This document shows, in pieces, positions 7,562 to 14,912 of a DNA stretch of 40,811 bases. Under the pieces are notes generated by a model. The model made no database searches. It saw only the letters and a list, made by a program, of their open reading frames with translations, and was not told the DNA's origin. Origin of the DNA: DASXHZ01 sp036488085 (GTDB lineage: Bacteria; Acidobacteriota; Thermoanaerobaculia; Gp7-AA8). The position numbers and the translations under genes are program-made. The stretch spans positions 1 to 40,811 of the forward strand of contig DASXHZ010000113.1 of NCBI GenBank assembly GCA_036488085.1, given 5' to 3'. Numbering within the stretch: the first letter of the stretch is position 1; every line of letters starts with the position of its first letter.

Positions 7562-9097
7562 TCACTCGCGAAGGCGCATGCGATGCACGGCTTCGGCGGC
7601 GGTGATGAGCGCGATAGTCAGTGCGGCGTACACGAGCGTCACCCAGGCAGGCGGCGTTTTGTATAGACCCGCGAAGTCGAAGTAGGGGGTCTGGCCTTTG
7701 TCGTTGATGACGATGTACCAGTAGGAGAGGAAGAGGACGACGAACGTCTTTGGGTTGGAGCTGATGATCCCGAGGGAGGTGGCGGCGGCGGAGAGGAAGG
7801 CGATGCCGACGACGAGCGCGAGGAGCGACCCGGGACGCGTGATCGCGGTGTGTACCAAGGGCGCGGCGAGCAGCAGCGTCGTGACGACGACTGACGTGCC
7901 GAGCTTCCAGAAGACGAAGCGCTCGCGGAGGTACGGGGCGGCGTAGACGAGCGCGGTGGTGCCGGCGCGGCGCTCGCGCGAGGCGATGTCGGCGATGAAG
8001 ATGGCCGCCGGCGCGATCGCGATGGCGATTACGTCGTGGCCGCCGGCGAGCGTCGCGATGGTGATGCCGATGAACGCGATGGCGGCGAACGGCGCCGAGG
8101 AGATCGAGATCCGAGCGTCGGCGAGGACGGCGCCGCCGCGGCGCATGAACATGGTCAGCGGAAAGGTGAACGGCTTGGCGATCGCGTTGAAGCGCTGCAT
8201 CCACTTTCCGTTGCGCGCGGTGTGCGCCCGCACGCGCGCCGGATCGAAACGGTGGAAGAAGATGAGCGCCACGCCGAGGATCAGGAGCGGCAACAAGGTC
8301 GACGAGATGCGCGTGACCCATTCGCCGCCGGTGAGGTGGAGGCCATCGATGACGCGCGGCGGCACGCTCCGGTCAAAGGGGCTCTGCCCGATCGACATGC
8401 TGTTGGTGTGATACGTCCGCTTCGTCTCCTCGAATAGGTAACCGAACGCCGAGAAGTCGAAGTAGCGAAGGATGCCGCCCTTGCCTTGCTCCATCGAGCT
8501 CGCGACGACGCCGAGTGATCCCACCCAGAAGATGAAGTAGACGACGTCGCCGAAACGGCCGGCGAGGAACGGGATCGACTCGAAGACGATCGAGAGGACG
8601 GCGACGAAGACGATGGCCGACGGCACGAGGATCAGGTACTGCTTCGCGAAGACGAACGGTTGCAGCGGCGCCTCGCCGCGCACAAGGACCATCGCCATGG
8701 AGACGAGCATGAAGCCGGAGACGAAGGTGGCGAGAAAGACGACGTTGCCGGCGAATTTGCCCGCGATGTACTCGTGCGTCTTCATGGTGGTCGAGGCGAT
8801 GACGAAGCCGCAGCGCGAGTTGAGGTCGCGCTGGACGGCGTTGGACGTAACGTAGCAGCCGACCAGGCCGATGAAGATGGTGGCGAGGAGGGCGGTCGCC
8901 ATCCCGATTGCCGCGGAGTTGTAGAGCACCCGGCCCCTTCCAATCTGCATCAGCGTTCTTCCCGTCGACGGATCGGGGATCCAGGCGTAGGCGAAGAAGC
9001 TGAGGAGCAGGAAGATGACGACCGTCGAGAGACGCCGGAAGCGGATGAGGAAGTCGGCGCGGACGATGGCGGCGATGCGGTTGAACGTTTCGGTCAT
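7562..9097 (-). CDS. ABC-2 type transporter permease, 511 aa
   Basis: This is a multi-spanning membrane protein with about twelve hydrophobic segments in two halves, each led by a basic amphipathic segment (VRADFLIRFRRLSTVVIF near the start, and a second around the middle). That is the arrangement of large ABC-2 permeases. The start is ATG 9097, which overlaps the ATPase stop as ATGA, so the two are translationally coupled; the open frame further upstream is antisense shadow. With the ATPase it forms a complete exporter. Such pairs export drugs, lipids or small molecules or act on membrane proteins; substrate is unknown. Confidence 0.85.
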   Translation of the reverse strand: MTETFNRIAAIVRADFLIRFRRLSTVVIFLLLSFFAYAWIPDPSTGRTLMQIGRGRVLYNSAAIGMATALLATIFIGLVGCYVTSNAVQRDLNSRCGFVIASTTMKTHEYIAGKFAGNVVFLATFVSGFMLVSMAMVLVRGEAPLQPFVFAKQYLILVPSAIVFVAVLSIVFESIPFLAGRFGDVVYFIFWVGSLGVVASSMEQGKGGILRYFDFSAFGYLFEETKRTYHTNSMSIGQSPFDRSVPPRVIDGLHLTGGEWVTRISSTLLPLLILGVALIFFHRFDPARVRAHTARNGKWMQRFNAIAKPFTFPLTMFMRRGGAVLADARISISSAPFAAIAFIGITIATLAGGHDVIAIAIAPAAIFIADIASRERRAGTTALVYAAPYLRERFVFWKLGTSVVVTTLLLAAPLVHTAITRPGSLLALVVGIAFLSAAATSLGIISSNPKTFVVLFLSYWYIVINDKGQTPYFDFAGLYKTPPAWVTLVYAALTIALITAAEAVHRMRLRE

Positions 9098-9942
9098 GCG
9101 GCCATCGCGTACAGGAACGCATCCTCGAGCGTCGGCTCGGCTGCGACGCCGCCGCGCGGCTGTTCCGGGCTGACGAGACGCACGTGGACGCCGTCGCTCT
9201 TCCGGACGGCGCCGGAAACCTTCGCGGTGCGCCGCAGCTCGTCGAATTCGTCGGAGCGGACGACCAGCTCCCATACGTTGCCGGCAGCGGTGCGCAGCAG
9301 GTCTTCAGGAGCCGCGTACGCCACGACGCCGCCGCCGCGCATGATGGCGATATGGGTGGCGATCGACTCGACGTCGGAGACAATGTGCGTCGAGAGGATC
9401 ACGAGCTTGCCGATGCCGAGGTCCGCGAGGACGTTGCGGAATCGGACGCGCTCCTCGGGATCGAGCCCTGCGGTCGGCTCGTCGACGACGACGATCTCCG
9501 GATCGTTGATCAGCGCCTGCGCGATGCCGAGCCGCTGCTTCATACCGCCGGAGAAGCCGCCGATGGTCCGCTTCGCGACGGTGTGGAGGTTGACCATCTC
9601 GAGCATGGCGTCGATGCGCTTCTTGTCGTGCACGCCCTTGAGCGCGGCGAAGTAAGAGAGAAACTCGACCGCGGTCAGGTTCTCGTACACGCCAAAGTCC
9701 TGCGGGAGGTAGCCGAGGCGCCGGCGGACGGCGTCAGGGTTCTTCGCGACGTCAATGTCGTTGAAGGTGATCCGGCCGGCGGTCGGGCGCGTGACGGTCG
9801 CGATCATCTGCATGAGCGTCGTCTTGCCGGCACCGTTCGGCCCGAGGAGTCCGACCACGCCGTTGGTCATCGTGAGCGAGAGGTCACGCACGCCGTAGTT
9901 GCCGGAACGGAAACGCTTCGAAACGCAGTCGACTACGAGCAT
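9094..9942 (-). CDS. ABC transporter ATP-binding protein (ABC-2 exporter class)
   Basis: All nucleotide-binding motifs are present: Walker A GPNGAGKTT (about residues 34-42), Q-loop YLPQDFG, signature FSGGMKQRLG, Walker B IVVVDEPTAGLD and switch histidine LSTHIVSD. The C-terminal extension of about 70 residues is typical of the CcmA/DRA-type export ATPases. It precedes its permease in one operon with a four-base overlap. Hydrolysis of ATP at the cytoplasmic face would drive the 511-residue permease. Nothing nearby identifies the cargo. Confidence 0.92.
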   Translation of the reverse strand: MLVVDCVSKRFRSGNYGVRDLSLTMTNGVVGLLGPNGAGKTTLMQMIATVTRPTAGRITFNDIDVAKNPDAVRRRLGYLPQDFGVYENLTAVEFLSYFAALKGVHDKKRIDAMLEMVNLHTVAKRTIGGFSGGMKQRLGIAQALINDPEIVVVDEPTAGLDPEERVRFRNVLADLGIGKLVILSTHIVSDVESIATHIAIMRGGGVVAYAAPEDLLRTAAGNVWELVVRSDEFDELRRTAKVSGAVRKSDGVHVRLVSPEQPRGGVAAEPTLEDAFLYAMAA

Positions 9943-9990
9943 GCGCAGGTATACGGCGCGCGCGCTCGGGGGTTGCCGCGGAAAAGAGAG

Positions 9991-10968
9991 CTACCGCTTC
10001 TTGATCGGCAGTTTGGCGACGGCGGCGGCCTCGGGGAAGACGCGCATGGCGGGGATGGCGGCGGCGGCGCGGCGGCCCTTCTGGATCGGGAGCTTCATGT
10101 AAACCTGCGTCGAGAGGATCGAGGCGTGGCCGAGGATCTCCTGGACTTCGCGGATGTCGGTGCCGCGGGAGACGAGCATGGCGGCCATCGTGTGGCGGAG
10201 CGCGTGCGGGGTGATGTGGCGCTTGATGTCCGTCAGGCGGACGTGCTTCTTGAAGATGTTCTCGATCGAGTAGATCGTGAGGCGTGTTCCGCTGCGGCCG
10301 ACGAAGAGCGCGGTGGTCTCGAGGGTACGGTCGCCGCGGATGTCGAGGTAGGCGACGAGCGAGTCGACGAGCTCCGGTGAGAGCGGCACGATGCGGCCGC
10401 GGGTGGCGCGGCCGGTGATCTGGATCTGATGCTCGCCGGCGCGGACGTCCGTGACGTTGAGCGCCACGAGCTCGCCGATGCGGATACCGGTCGAAAAGAG
10501 CAACTCGAGGATGACGTTGTCGCGAATGGCGCAGAAGTAACGGTTGCGCGCTCCCGCCGACGCGTCGCGCGCGGAGCTGAGGTCGACGATCTGCTGCTTC
10601 GGCGCCGCCAGGAGGGAACGAATCTCGCGCGCCGAGAGGACGGTTGGGACACGGCTCTCGATCGGACGCTTGATCTTCAACTTCCGAGCGGGCGACTCGT
10701 TGACGATCCCCTTCTCCTCGAGAAAGCGGAAAAAGACCTTCAGGGCGGCGATTTTGCGGCGAATCGAGGTGTCCCGATAGGGGCCGGTGCCGAGCTTGTC
10801 GAGGTAGCCCTCGAGGTGCTCGGAGGTGATGTCCGCGGTGTGGACCGTGTCCATCGCAATGTTAAATTGCGTCAGGTCCGAACCGTACGCGCGCAGCGTC
10901 CGATCCGAGAGGTTTCGCACCTCTTGACCATGCTGCAAAAATTCAGCGATCGCCTGCTGCACGTCCAT
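9991..10968 (-). CDS. Tyrosine recombinase, XerC/XerD-like
   Basis: An N-terminal SAM-like core-binding domain (about residues 1-95) precedes the catalytic domain. Visible catalytic residues, numbered from ATG 10968, are Arg163 in GIRIGEL, His255 and Arg258 in HALRHT, His281 in LGHAS and Tyr290 in QVYMK. The beta-hairpin lysine motif, normally GKGxK, reads GRATRGR, so its lysines are arginines. An insertion of roughly 20 residues precedes the first catalytic Arg, and a basic tail ends LPIKKR. A GTG at 10977 is an alternative start. A sigma70-like promoter lies just upstream and the gene is monocistronic. It may resolve chromosome dimers or be a relative with another job; no dif site was identified. 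Confidence 0.85.
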   Translation of the reverse strand: MDVQQAIAEFLQHGQEVRNLSDRTLRAYGSDLTQFNIAMDTVHTADITSEHLEGYLDKLGTGPYRDTSIRRKIAALKVFFRFLEEKGIVNESPARKLKIKRPIESRVPTVLSAREIRSLLAAPKQQIVDLSSARDASAGARNRYFCAIRDNVILELLFSTGIRIGELVALNVTDVRAGEHQIQITGRATRGRIVPLSPELVDSLVAYLDIRGDRTLETTALFVGRSGTRLTIYSIENIFKKHVRLTDIKRHITPHALRHTMAAMLVSRGTDIREVQEILGHASILSTQVYMKLPIQKGRRAAAAIPAMRVFPEAAAVAKLPIKKR

Positions 10969-11016
10969 GCGCGTCACAACTTTCGGTAAGTTTTTTGGGA
11001 ATATGGCCCGACGCGC

Positions 11017-11044
11017 AGTCTAGGGGAATACCCCCGAAAGTCAA
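11017..11044 (-). promoter_or_regulatory. Sigma70-like promoter for the recombinase gene
   Basis: On the minus strand TTGACT (11044-11039), a 16-base spacer and TAGACT (11022-11017) match housekeeping promoter elements, about 40-50 bases upstream of the recombinase start. The spacer contains the palindrome GGGGGTATTCCCC, a possible operator. Confidence 0.6.
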
Positions 11045-11096
11045 GAATTATTTGCCGGAATTCTATGCTGCAAAAGCATGGATACAATGAATTTCG

Positions 11097-11468
11097 GTGC
11101 GCGGGCAGCGGCTGTTCGTCAGACCCATCGAAAGTGGTGACCGGGAGGCAATCGGGGCTTTTCTCGACGCCAACGGAGCGCCCGGCGACGCTCCGGCATG
11201 CGGCCTGCTCGGGAAGCTGGTCGGCGATCTCGTCGGAGTGGTATCGATGGAGATCGCGGACGACGGGTTGTACGTCGAGAACGTGGTCGTCGCACACGAG
11301 ATGTGGCGGAAGCGGATCGGACGTTTCTTGCTCGACGAAGCGGCGCGTCTCGCCGAGAAGATCGATCGCGACCGGCTGGTCGTGACCGAGGCACGCGGCG
11401 CGGAGGAGTTTCTCCGGCGCGTCGGCTTCGCAGAGGAAAATGGGGTGTTCGTGAGGAGGGTGCGGTGA
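11097..11468 (+). CDS. GNAT-family N-acetyltransferase-like protein, 123 aa
   Basis: The fold order suits a short GNAT enzyme: an opening strand (RLFVRPIESGDREAI), then LVGVVSMEIADDGLYVENVVV, followed by an acetyl-CoA-loop-like segment MWRKRIGRFLLDEAARLA and a final RRVGFAEENGVFVRR. The canonical Q/RxxGxG/A is degenerate (RKRIGR). Start is GTG 11097, because a stop lies in frame at 11088. No Shine-Dalgarno is present, and a TACAAT box at 11083-11088 would place transcription start near the GTG, so the mRNA may be leaderless. It overlaps the lytic transglycosylase gene by four bases (GTGA). Substrate unknown. Confidence 0.7.
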   Translation: MRGQRLFVRPIESGDREAIGAFLDANGAPGDAPACGLLGKLVGDLVGVVSMEIADDGLYVENVVVAHEMWRKRIGRFLLDEAARLAEKIDRDRLVVTEARGAEEFLRRVGFAEENGVFVRRVR

Positions 11469-13504
11469 AGGTTGTCGGCTGTCGGTTGTTGGTCGTCGGT
11501 CTGGTGGCGTTGGCGGTTGCGTGCGGGCATGCGCCCGCTCCGGTGACGGCGCCGGTACCCGTAGCGCAGGTGGCTCCCCCTCCTGCCCCCGCTCCCCCTC
11601 CCGATCCAGCCGTGGCGCATCCGCTCGCCGCGCCGTGGCTGCATCTCCACCAGGCAGACGCCGAGGCGAAGGCGGGGCACTTTGCGGAAGCGGCGAAGAT
11701 CGACATGGACGTCATCGCCGCGGCTCCGGAGACGAGTGCGGCAACCACCGCGCAACTCCGCCTTCCGGCGCTCGAAGCGCGCGCAGGCGACGCGGCGGCG
11801 ACGAACAGCTCGTTCACGACCGCAATGCAGGTTCCGATCGACGAGACGACCGAGGCGGACCTCGTGAAGCTCGCGAACGATCTTGAAGGGGCGCAGCGGC
11901 AGGATCTGGCAACGCTCCTCCGGATGCGGCTCCTCGATGACTATGCGCAAGGCCGCTACACGGAACAGACCTACACCAAGGTCGCGAGCGCCGCGCCGTC
12001 GCCGCTCGATGCGCTGCCGCTCGATCAGGCGCTGGCCCTCGCGCAGCAGCTCGCAAAGTACGACCGCTACGACCAGGAGTTCGAACTCCTCGGGCGCGTC
12101 GTGAAGCGATTTCCCGATGCGCAGACGAACGCGCTCTATCACGCCACGCGCATCCGCGCGCTCTTCCACTCGCGCCACTACACCGACTTGCTGAACGAGA
12201 CAGCGGGCGAGAAGTTGAGCGAGCCATCGCTTGAGTTCCTGCGCGCTCGTGCGGCTTGGCGCGTCGGAAAGAACGACGAGTTCCTCGCGGGCCTCACGAA
12301 CATCGAACGGACGTGGCCGGCCAGCACGCAGGCATCCGAGGCGAAGGTCCTGCGCGCGGACTACTACACGACGGACGTTGTCGACTACGACAAGGCAATC
12401 GTCAACCTCCGCGCCGCGATCGCCGCAAACGACCTCGGGAACGACGGCGAGAACCTCTGGACGCTGGGTTGGACGTATTTCCTCCAGGGAAAGACCGACG
12501 AGGCGCTCCGGACGTTCGACGACTACGTGAAGCGGTACCCGGACGCCGACTACACGTCGAACGCGCTCTTCTGGTCGGGAAAGATTCTCGACAAGCTCGG
12601 ACGGACGGCAGAGCGTGACGCGAAATGGCGTGCGCTGATCCTCGAATACCCGTACGGCTATTTCTCGTACCGCGCGCGACAGCTCCTCGCGCCGCCGAAC
12701 ACCGAGATCTCCGTGGCGGATGCGGGGAGCACACCGTTTCCGAACATCGACGCCGAGGTCGCGGCGGCAAACGAGCCGCGCGTCGAGGTGGTCCGCGAGC
12801 TTCAGGCGATCGGGCTCGTTCGCGACGCAGCGCTTGAGATGAAACGCGTCGCCGCGCTCCATCCCGACAACCTCGGCCTGCAGTTTCTCCTCGCCGACGC
12901 GTACATCGAGGGGGGCGAGCCGTTTGCGGCGACCGGAATCCTGCAGCGCCGCTTCCGCGATTTCGTCCGCCACGGCGGCGTCAACATCCCGCACCGCTTC
13001 TGGGAGATCCTCTATCCGCTGAAGTACTGGGATGAGTACCGCGCCGCGGCGGCGAAGCAGCACGTCGATCCGTACGTGCTCGTGGCGATCACGCGTCAGG
13101 AGAGCGGTTTCGAGCCGAGCACGGTGTCGAACGCGGGGGCCGTCGGGCTGATGCAGATCATGCCCGCGGAGGCAGCGGCGATCGCGGCAAAGGGCGGGAT
13201 CGCGCCACCCGCGCGCGAGGCGCTTTTCGATCCGACGACGAACATCGAAGTGGGTGCCGCGGAGTTCGCGCAGAAGCTCGCGACGATGCAAAACAACCAG
13301 ATCCTTGCGATAGCCGCGTACAACGCGGGAGAGGACGCCGTTGGCAGATGGCTTGCTCATACGCCGATTGATGACCCGGACTTATTCATAGAAGCGATCC
13401 CCTACGCGGACACCCGTCTTTACGTGAAGACAGTGACGCGTAGCCGCTTCGAATACCGGCGGATTTATGAAAGCAGTACCAAGGCTTCGGAGCCCTCTCC
13501 CTAA
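11465..13504 (+). CDS. Lipoprotein soluble lytic transglycosylase (Slt-type)
   Basis: GTG 11465 gives a lipoprotein signal (KVVGCRLLVVGLVALAVAC, lipobox AVAC). A Pro-rich linker follows, then a long helical TPR-like region (about residues 60-500), then the SLT catalytic domain. The catalytic glutamate is Glu546 in RQESGF, with GLMQIMP and AIAAYNAGE motifs. The enzyme cleaves the MurNAc-GlcNAc bond of peptidoglycan to form anhydro-MurNAc ends, in the periplasm. At 679 residues it matches the full-length Slt70 type. It is coupled to the GNAT gene upstream and its 3' end overlaps the VWA gene by 38 bases, so the three are one transcript. The signal-peptide codons are built from degenerate heptanucleotide repeats (11471-11505). 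Confidence 0.9.
   Translation: MKVVGCRLLVVGLVALAVACGHAPAPVTAPVPVAQVAPPPAPAPPPDPAVAHPLAAPWLHLHQADAEAKAGHFAEAAKIDMDVIAAAPETSAATTAQLRLPALEARAGDAAATNSSFTTAMQVPIDETTEADLVKLANDLEGAQRQDLATLLRMRLLDDYAQGRYTEQTYTKVASAAPSPLDALPLDQALALAQQLAKYDRYDQEFELLGRVVKRFPDAQTNALYHATRIRALFHSRHYTDLLNETAGEKLSEPSLEFLRARAAWRVGKNDEFLAGLTNIERTWPASTQASEAKVLRADYYTTDVVDYDKAIVNLRAAIAANDLGNDGENLWTLGWTYFLQGKTDEALRTFDDYVKRYPDADYTSNALFWSGKILDKLGRTAERDAKWRALILEYPYGYFSYRARQLLAPPNTEISVADAGSTPFPNIDAEVAAANEPRVEVVRELQAIGLVRDAALEMKRVAALHPDNLGLQFLLADAYIEGGEPFAATGILQRRFRDFVRHGGVNIPHRFWEILYPLKYWDEYRAAAAKQHVDPYVLVAITRQESGFEPSTVSNAGAVGLMQIMPAEAAAIAAKGGIAPPAREALFDPTTNIEVGAAEFAQKLATMQNNQILAIAAYNAGEDAVGRWLAHTPIDDPDLFIEAIPYADTRLYVKTVTRSRFEYRRIYESSTKASEPSP
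11471..11505. repeat. Degenerate heptanucleotide tandem repeat
   Basis: Successive 7-mers GTTGTCG, GCTGTCG, GTTGTTG, GTCGTCG run through the codons of the transglycosylase signal peptide. Similar 7-bp periodicity occurs at 20737-20764, 28000-28069 and 32591-32660. Confidence 0.5.
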
Positions 13505-14885
13505 CGCCCGGCTCCTGACTTTCCTGATCGTTCTCCTCCTCCCGACATCGGCAGCATTCGCGAATCAGCAGCTCATCCTGAGCCGCGCGCAGGCGCCCGA
13601 AAACACCGACTACAAAGGTCTGGTCGATCTCGCGGTCGACCCCGGTTTCGACGCCGCGAAGGTGTCGATCACGGTCGACGGCGAGAACGTGCTGGCGCTC
13701 CATGCGCCATACCGGGTGACGGTGGACCTCGGCCAGCGCGTCATCCAGCACAAGATCACGGTCACCGCCTGGACGAAGGAAAAGAAGCGCGCGCAGTGGA
13801 ACGAGACGATCAATCAGGGCCACATGCCTTTGACGGTGAAGCTACAGGCGACGAACGCCGCGAAAGGTGAGTTCGACGTCGACACCACGGCGCCCGACGA
13901 CGACCCGATCTCAGTCGTCGAGTTGTGGGACAACGGCAACATGGTCGCGAAGCTCGATCAGGCGCCGTATCACCTCACCGTTCCGGCGGCGACGCTCGCC
14001 ACCGGCTTCGTGCAGGTGACGGCGCGTACGAAATCGGGCGAGGAAGCGGCAGACTTCTGGTCCGCCGCCGGCGACGTGAAGGTCGACAACGTCGACGTGC
14101 GGACGGTGCCGCTGTTCGTCTCGGTCATCGATCGCAATGGCACGACCCGCGACGACGTCGATCGAGCGCTCTTCAAGATCATCGACGGCGGAACGGAAGG
14201 AAAGATCCTCCAGTTCAGCCGGGCGTTCGATCAGCCGATCTCGATCGCGCTGTTGATCGACTCGTCGTCGAGCATGGCGTACTCGATGAACGACGTCTCG
14301 AAGGCGGCGCACGCGTTCGTCGACCAGACGCTGAAGAAGGGCGATCGCTGCGTCGTCTACGCCGTGCGCGACGTTCCGCGCGTCATGCAGCCGCTGACCG
14401 ACGACAAGGTGGCGATCGGAAAAGCTCTCAATCAGATGGTTGCGAATGGCGAGACGGCCCTCTACGACGCCGTCGACACGGCGATCCGCGACCTCAAGGA
14501 CGAAAAGAACCGTCGCGCCATCGTGATCCTCACGGACGGCGGCGATAACGACTCGCTCGATTCATGGGACGACGTCGAGCGCAGCGCGCGCGAGGCGGGG
14601 ATTCCGATCTACTTCCTCGCGTACGAGAGTCTCGAGGCGACCGCGGCGCGCGACTTCGACCGGATGACGTTCCTCGCGAGCGAGACGGGCGGCTTCGTCG
14701 CCCGCGCCACGCCGGAGACGCTGATGGCGAAGTACACCGACATCGAGAAGGACCTACGGGCGCAGTTCTCCATCACGTATCAGGTGACGTCGTACGCGAA
14801 GCACAACGAGTGGAGAACGGTGCGCGTGCTCCTGAGCTCGCCCAAGCTGACGGCAAGGACGATCGGCGGGTATTTCGCGCCATAG
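13467..14885 (+). CDS. Secreted VWA-domain protein (VWFA-related Acidobacterial type)
   Basis: A signal peptide (about residues 1-32, ending SAAFANQ) is followed by two beta-rich segments and a von Willebrand factor A domain from about residue 215. The MIDAS motif DSSSSM begins at Asp265, with later metal-site candidates ETALYD and ILTDGGDND. This arrangement is typical of a family expanded in Acidobacteria whose function is unknown; VWA domains bind ligands through a divalent metal. The gene starts 38 bases inside the transglycosylase gene, so its expression follows that gene. The extracytoplasmic location and pairing with a wall-cleaving enzyme suggest an envelope role, which is inference. 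Confidence 0.85.
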   Translation: MKAVPRLRSPLPNARLLTFLIVLLLPTSAAFANQQLILSRAQAPENTDYKGLVDLAVDPGFDAAKVSITVDGENVLALHAPYRVTVDLGQRVIQHKITVTAWTKEKKRAQWNETINQGHMPLTVKLQATNAAKGEFDVDTTAPDDDPISVVELWDNGNMVAKLDQAPYHLTVPAATLATGFVQVTARTKSGEEAADFWSAAGDVKVDNVDVRTVPLFVSVIDRNGTTRDDVDRALFKIIDGGTEGKILQFSRAFDQPISIALLIDSSSSMAYSMNDVSKAAHAFVDQTLKKGDRCVVYAVRDVPRVMQPLTDDKVAIGKALNQMVANGETALYDAVDTAIRDLKDEKNRRAIVILTDGGDNDSLDSWDDVERSAREAGIPIYFLAYESLEATAARDFDRMTFLASETGGFVARATPETLMAKYTDIEKDLRAQFSITYQVTSYAKHNEWRTVRVLLSSPKLTARTIGGYFAP

Positions 14886-14912
14886 TTTCCGGCGAATAAA
14901 CTCCGCGCTGCT

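Noticed and set aside
7562..9274. N-terminally extended ABC-2 permease (570 aa)
   Set aside because: The extra residues are Arg-rich shadow of the ATPase gene; ATG 9097 gives the ATGA coupling.
11063..13360. 765-codon open frame antisense to the lytic transglycosylase
   Set aside because: Composition typical of antisense shadow; the plus strand has the complete SLT domain and lipobox.
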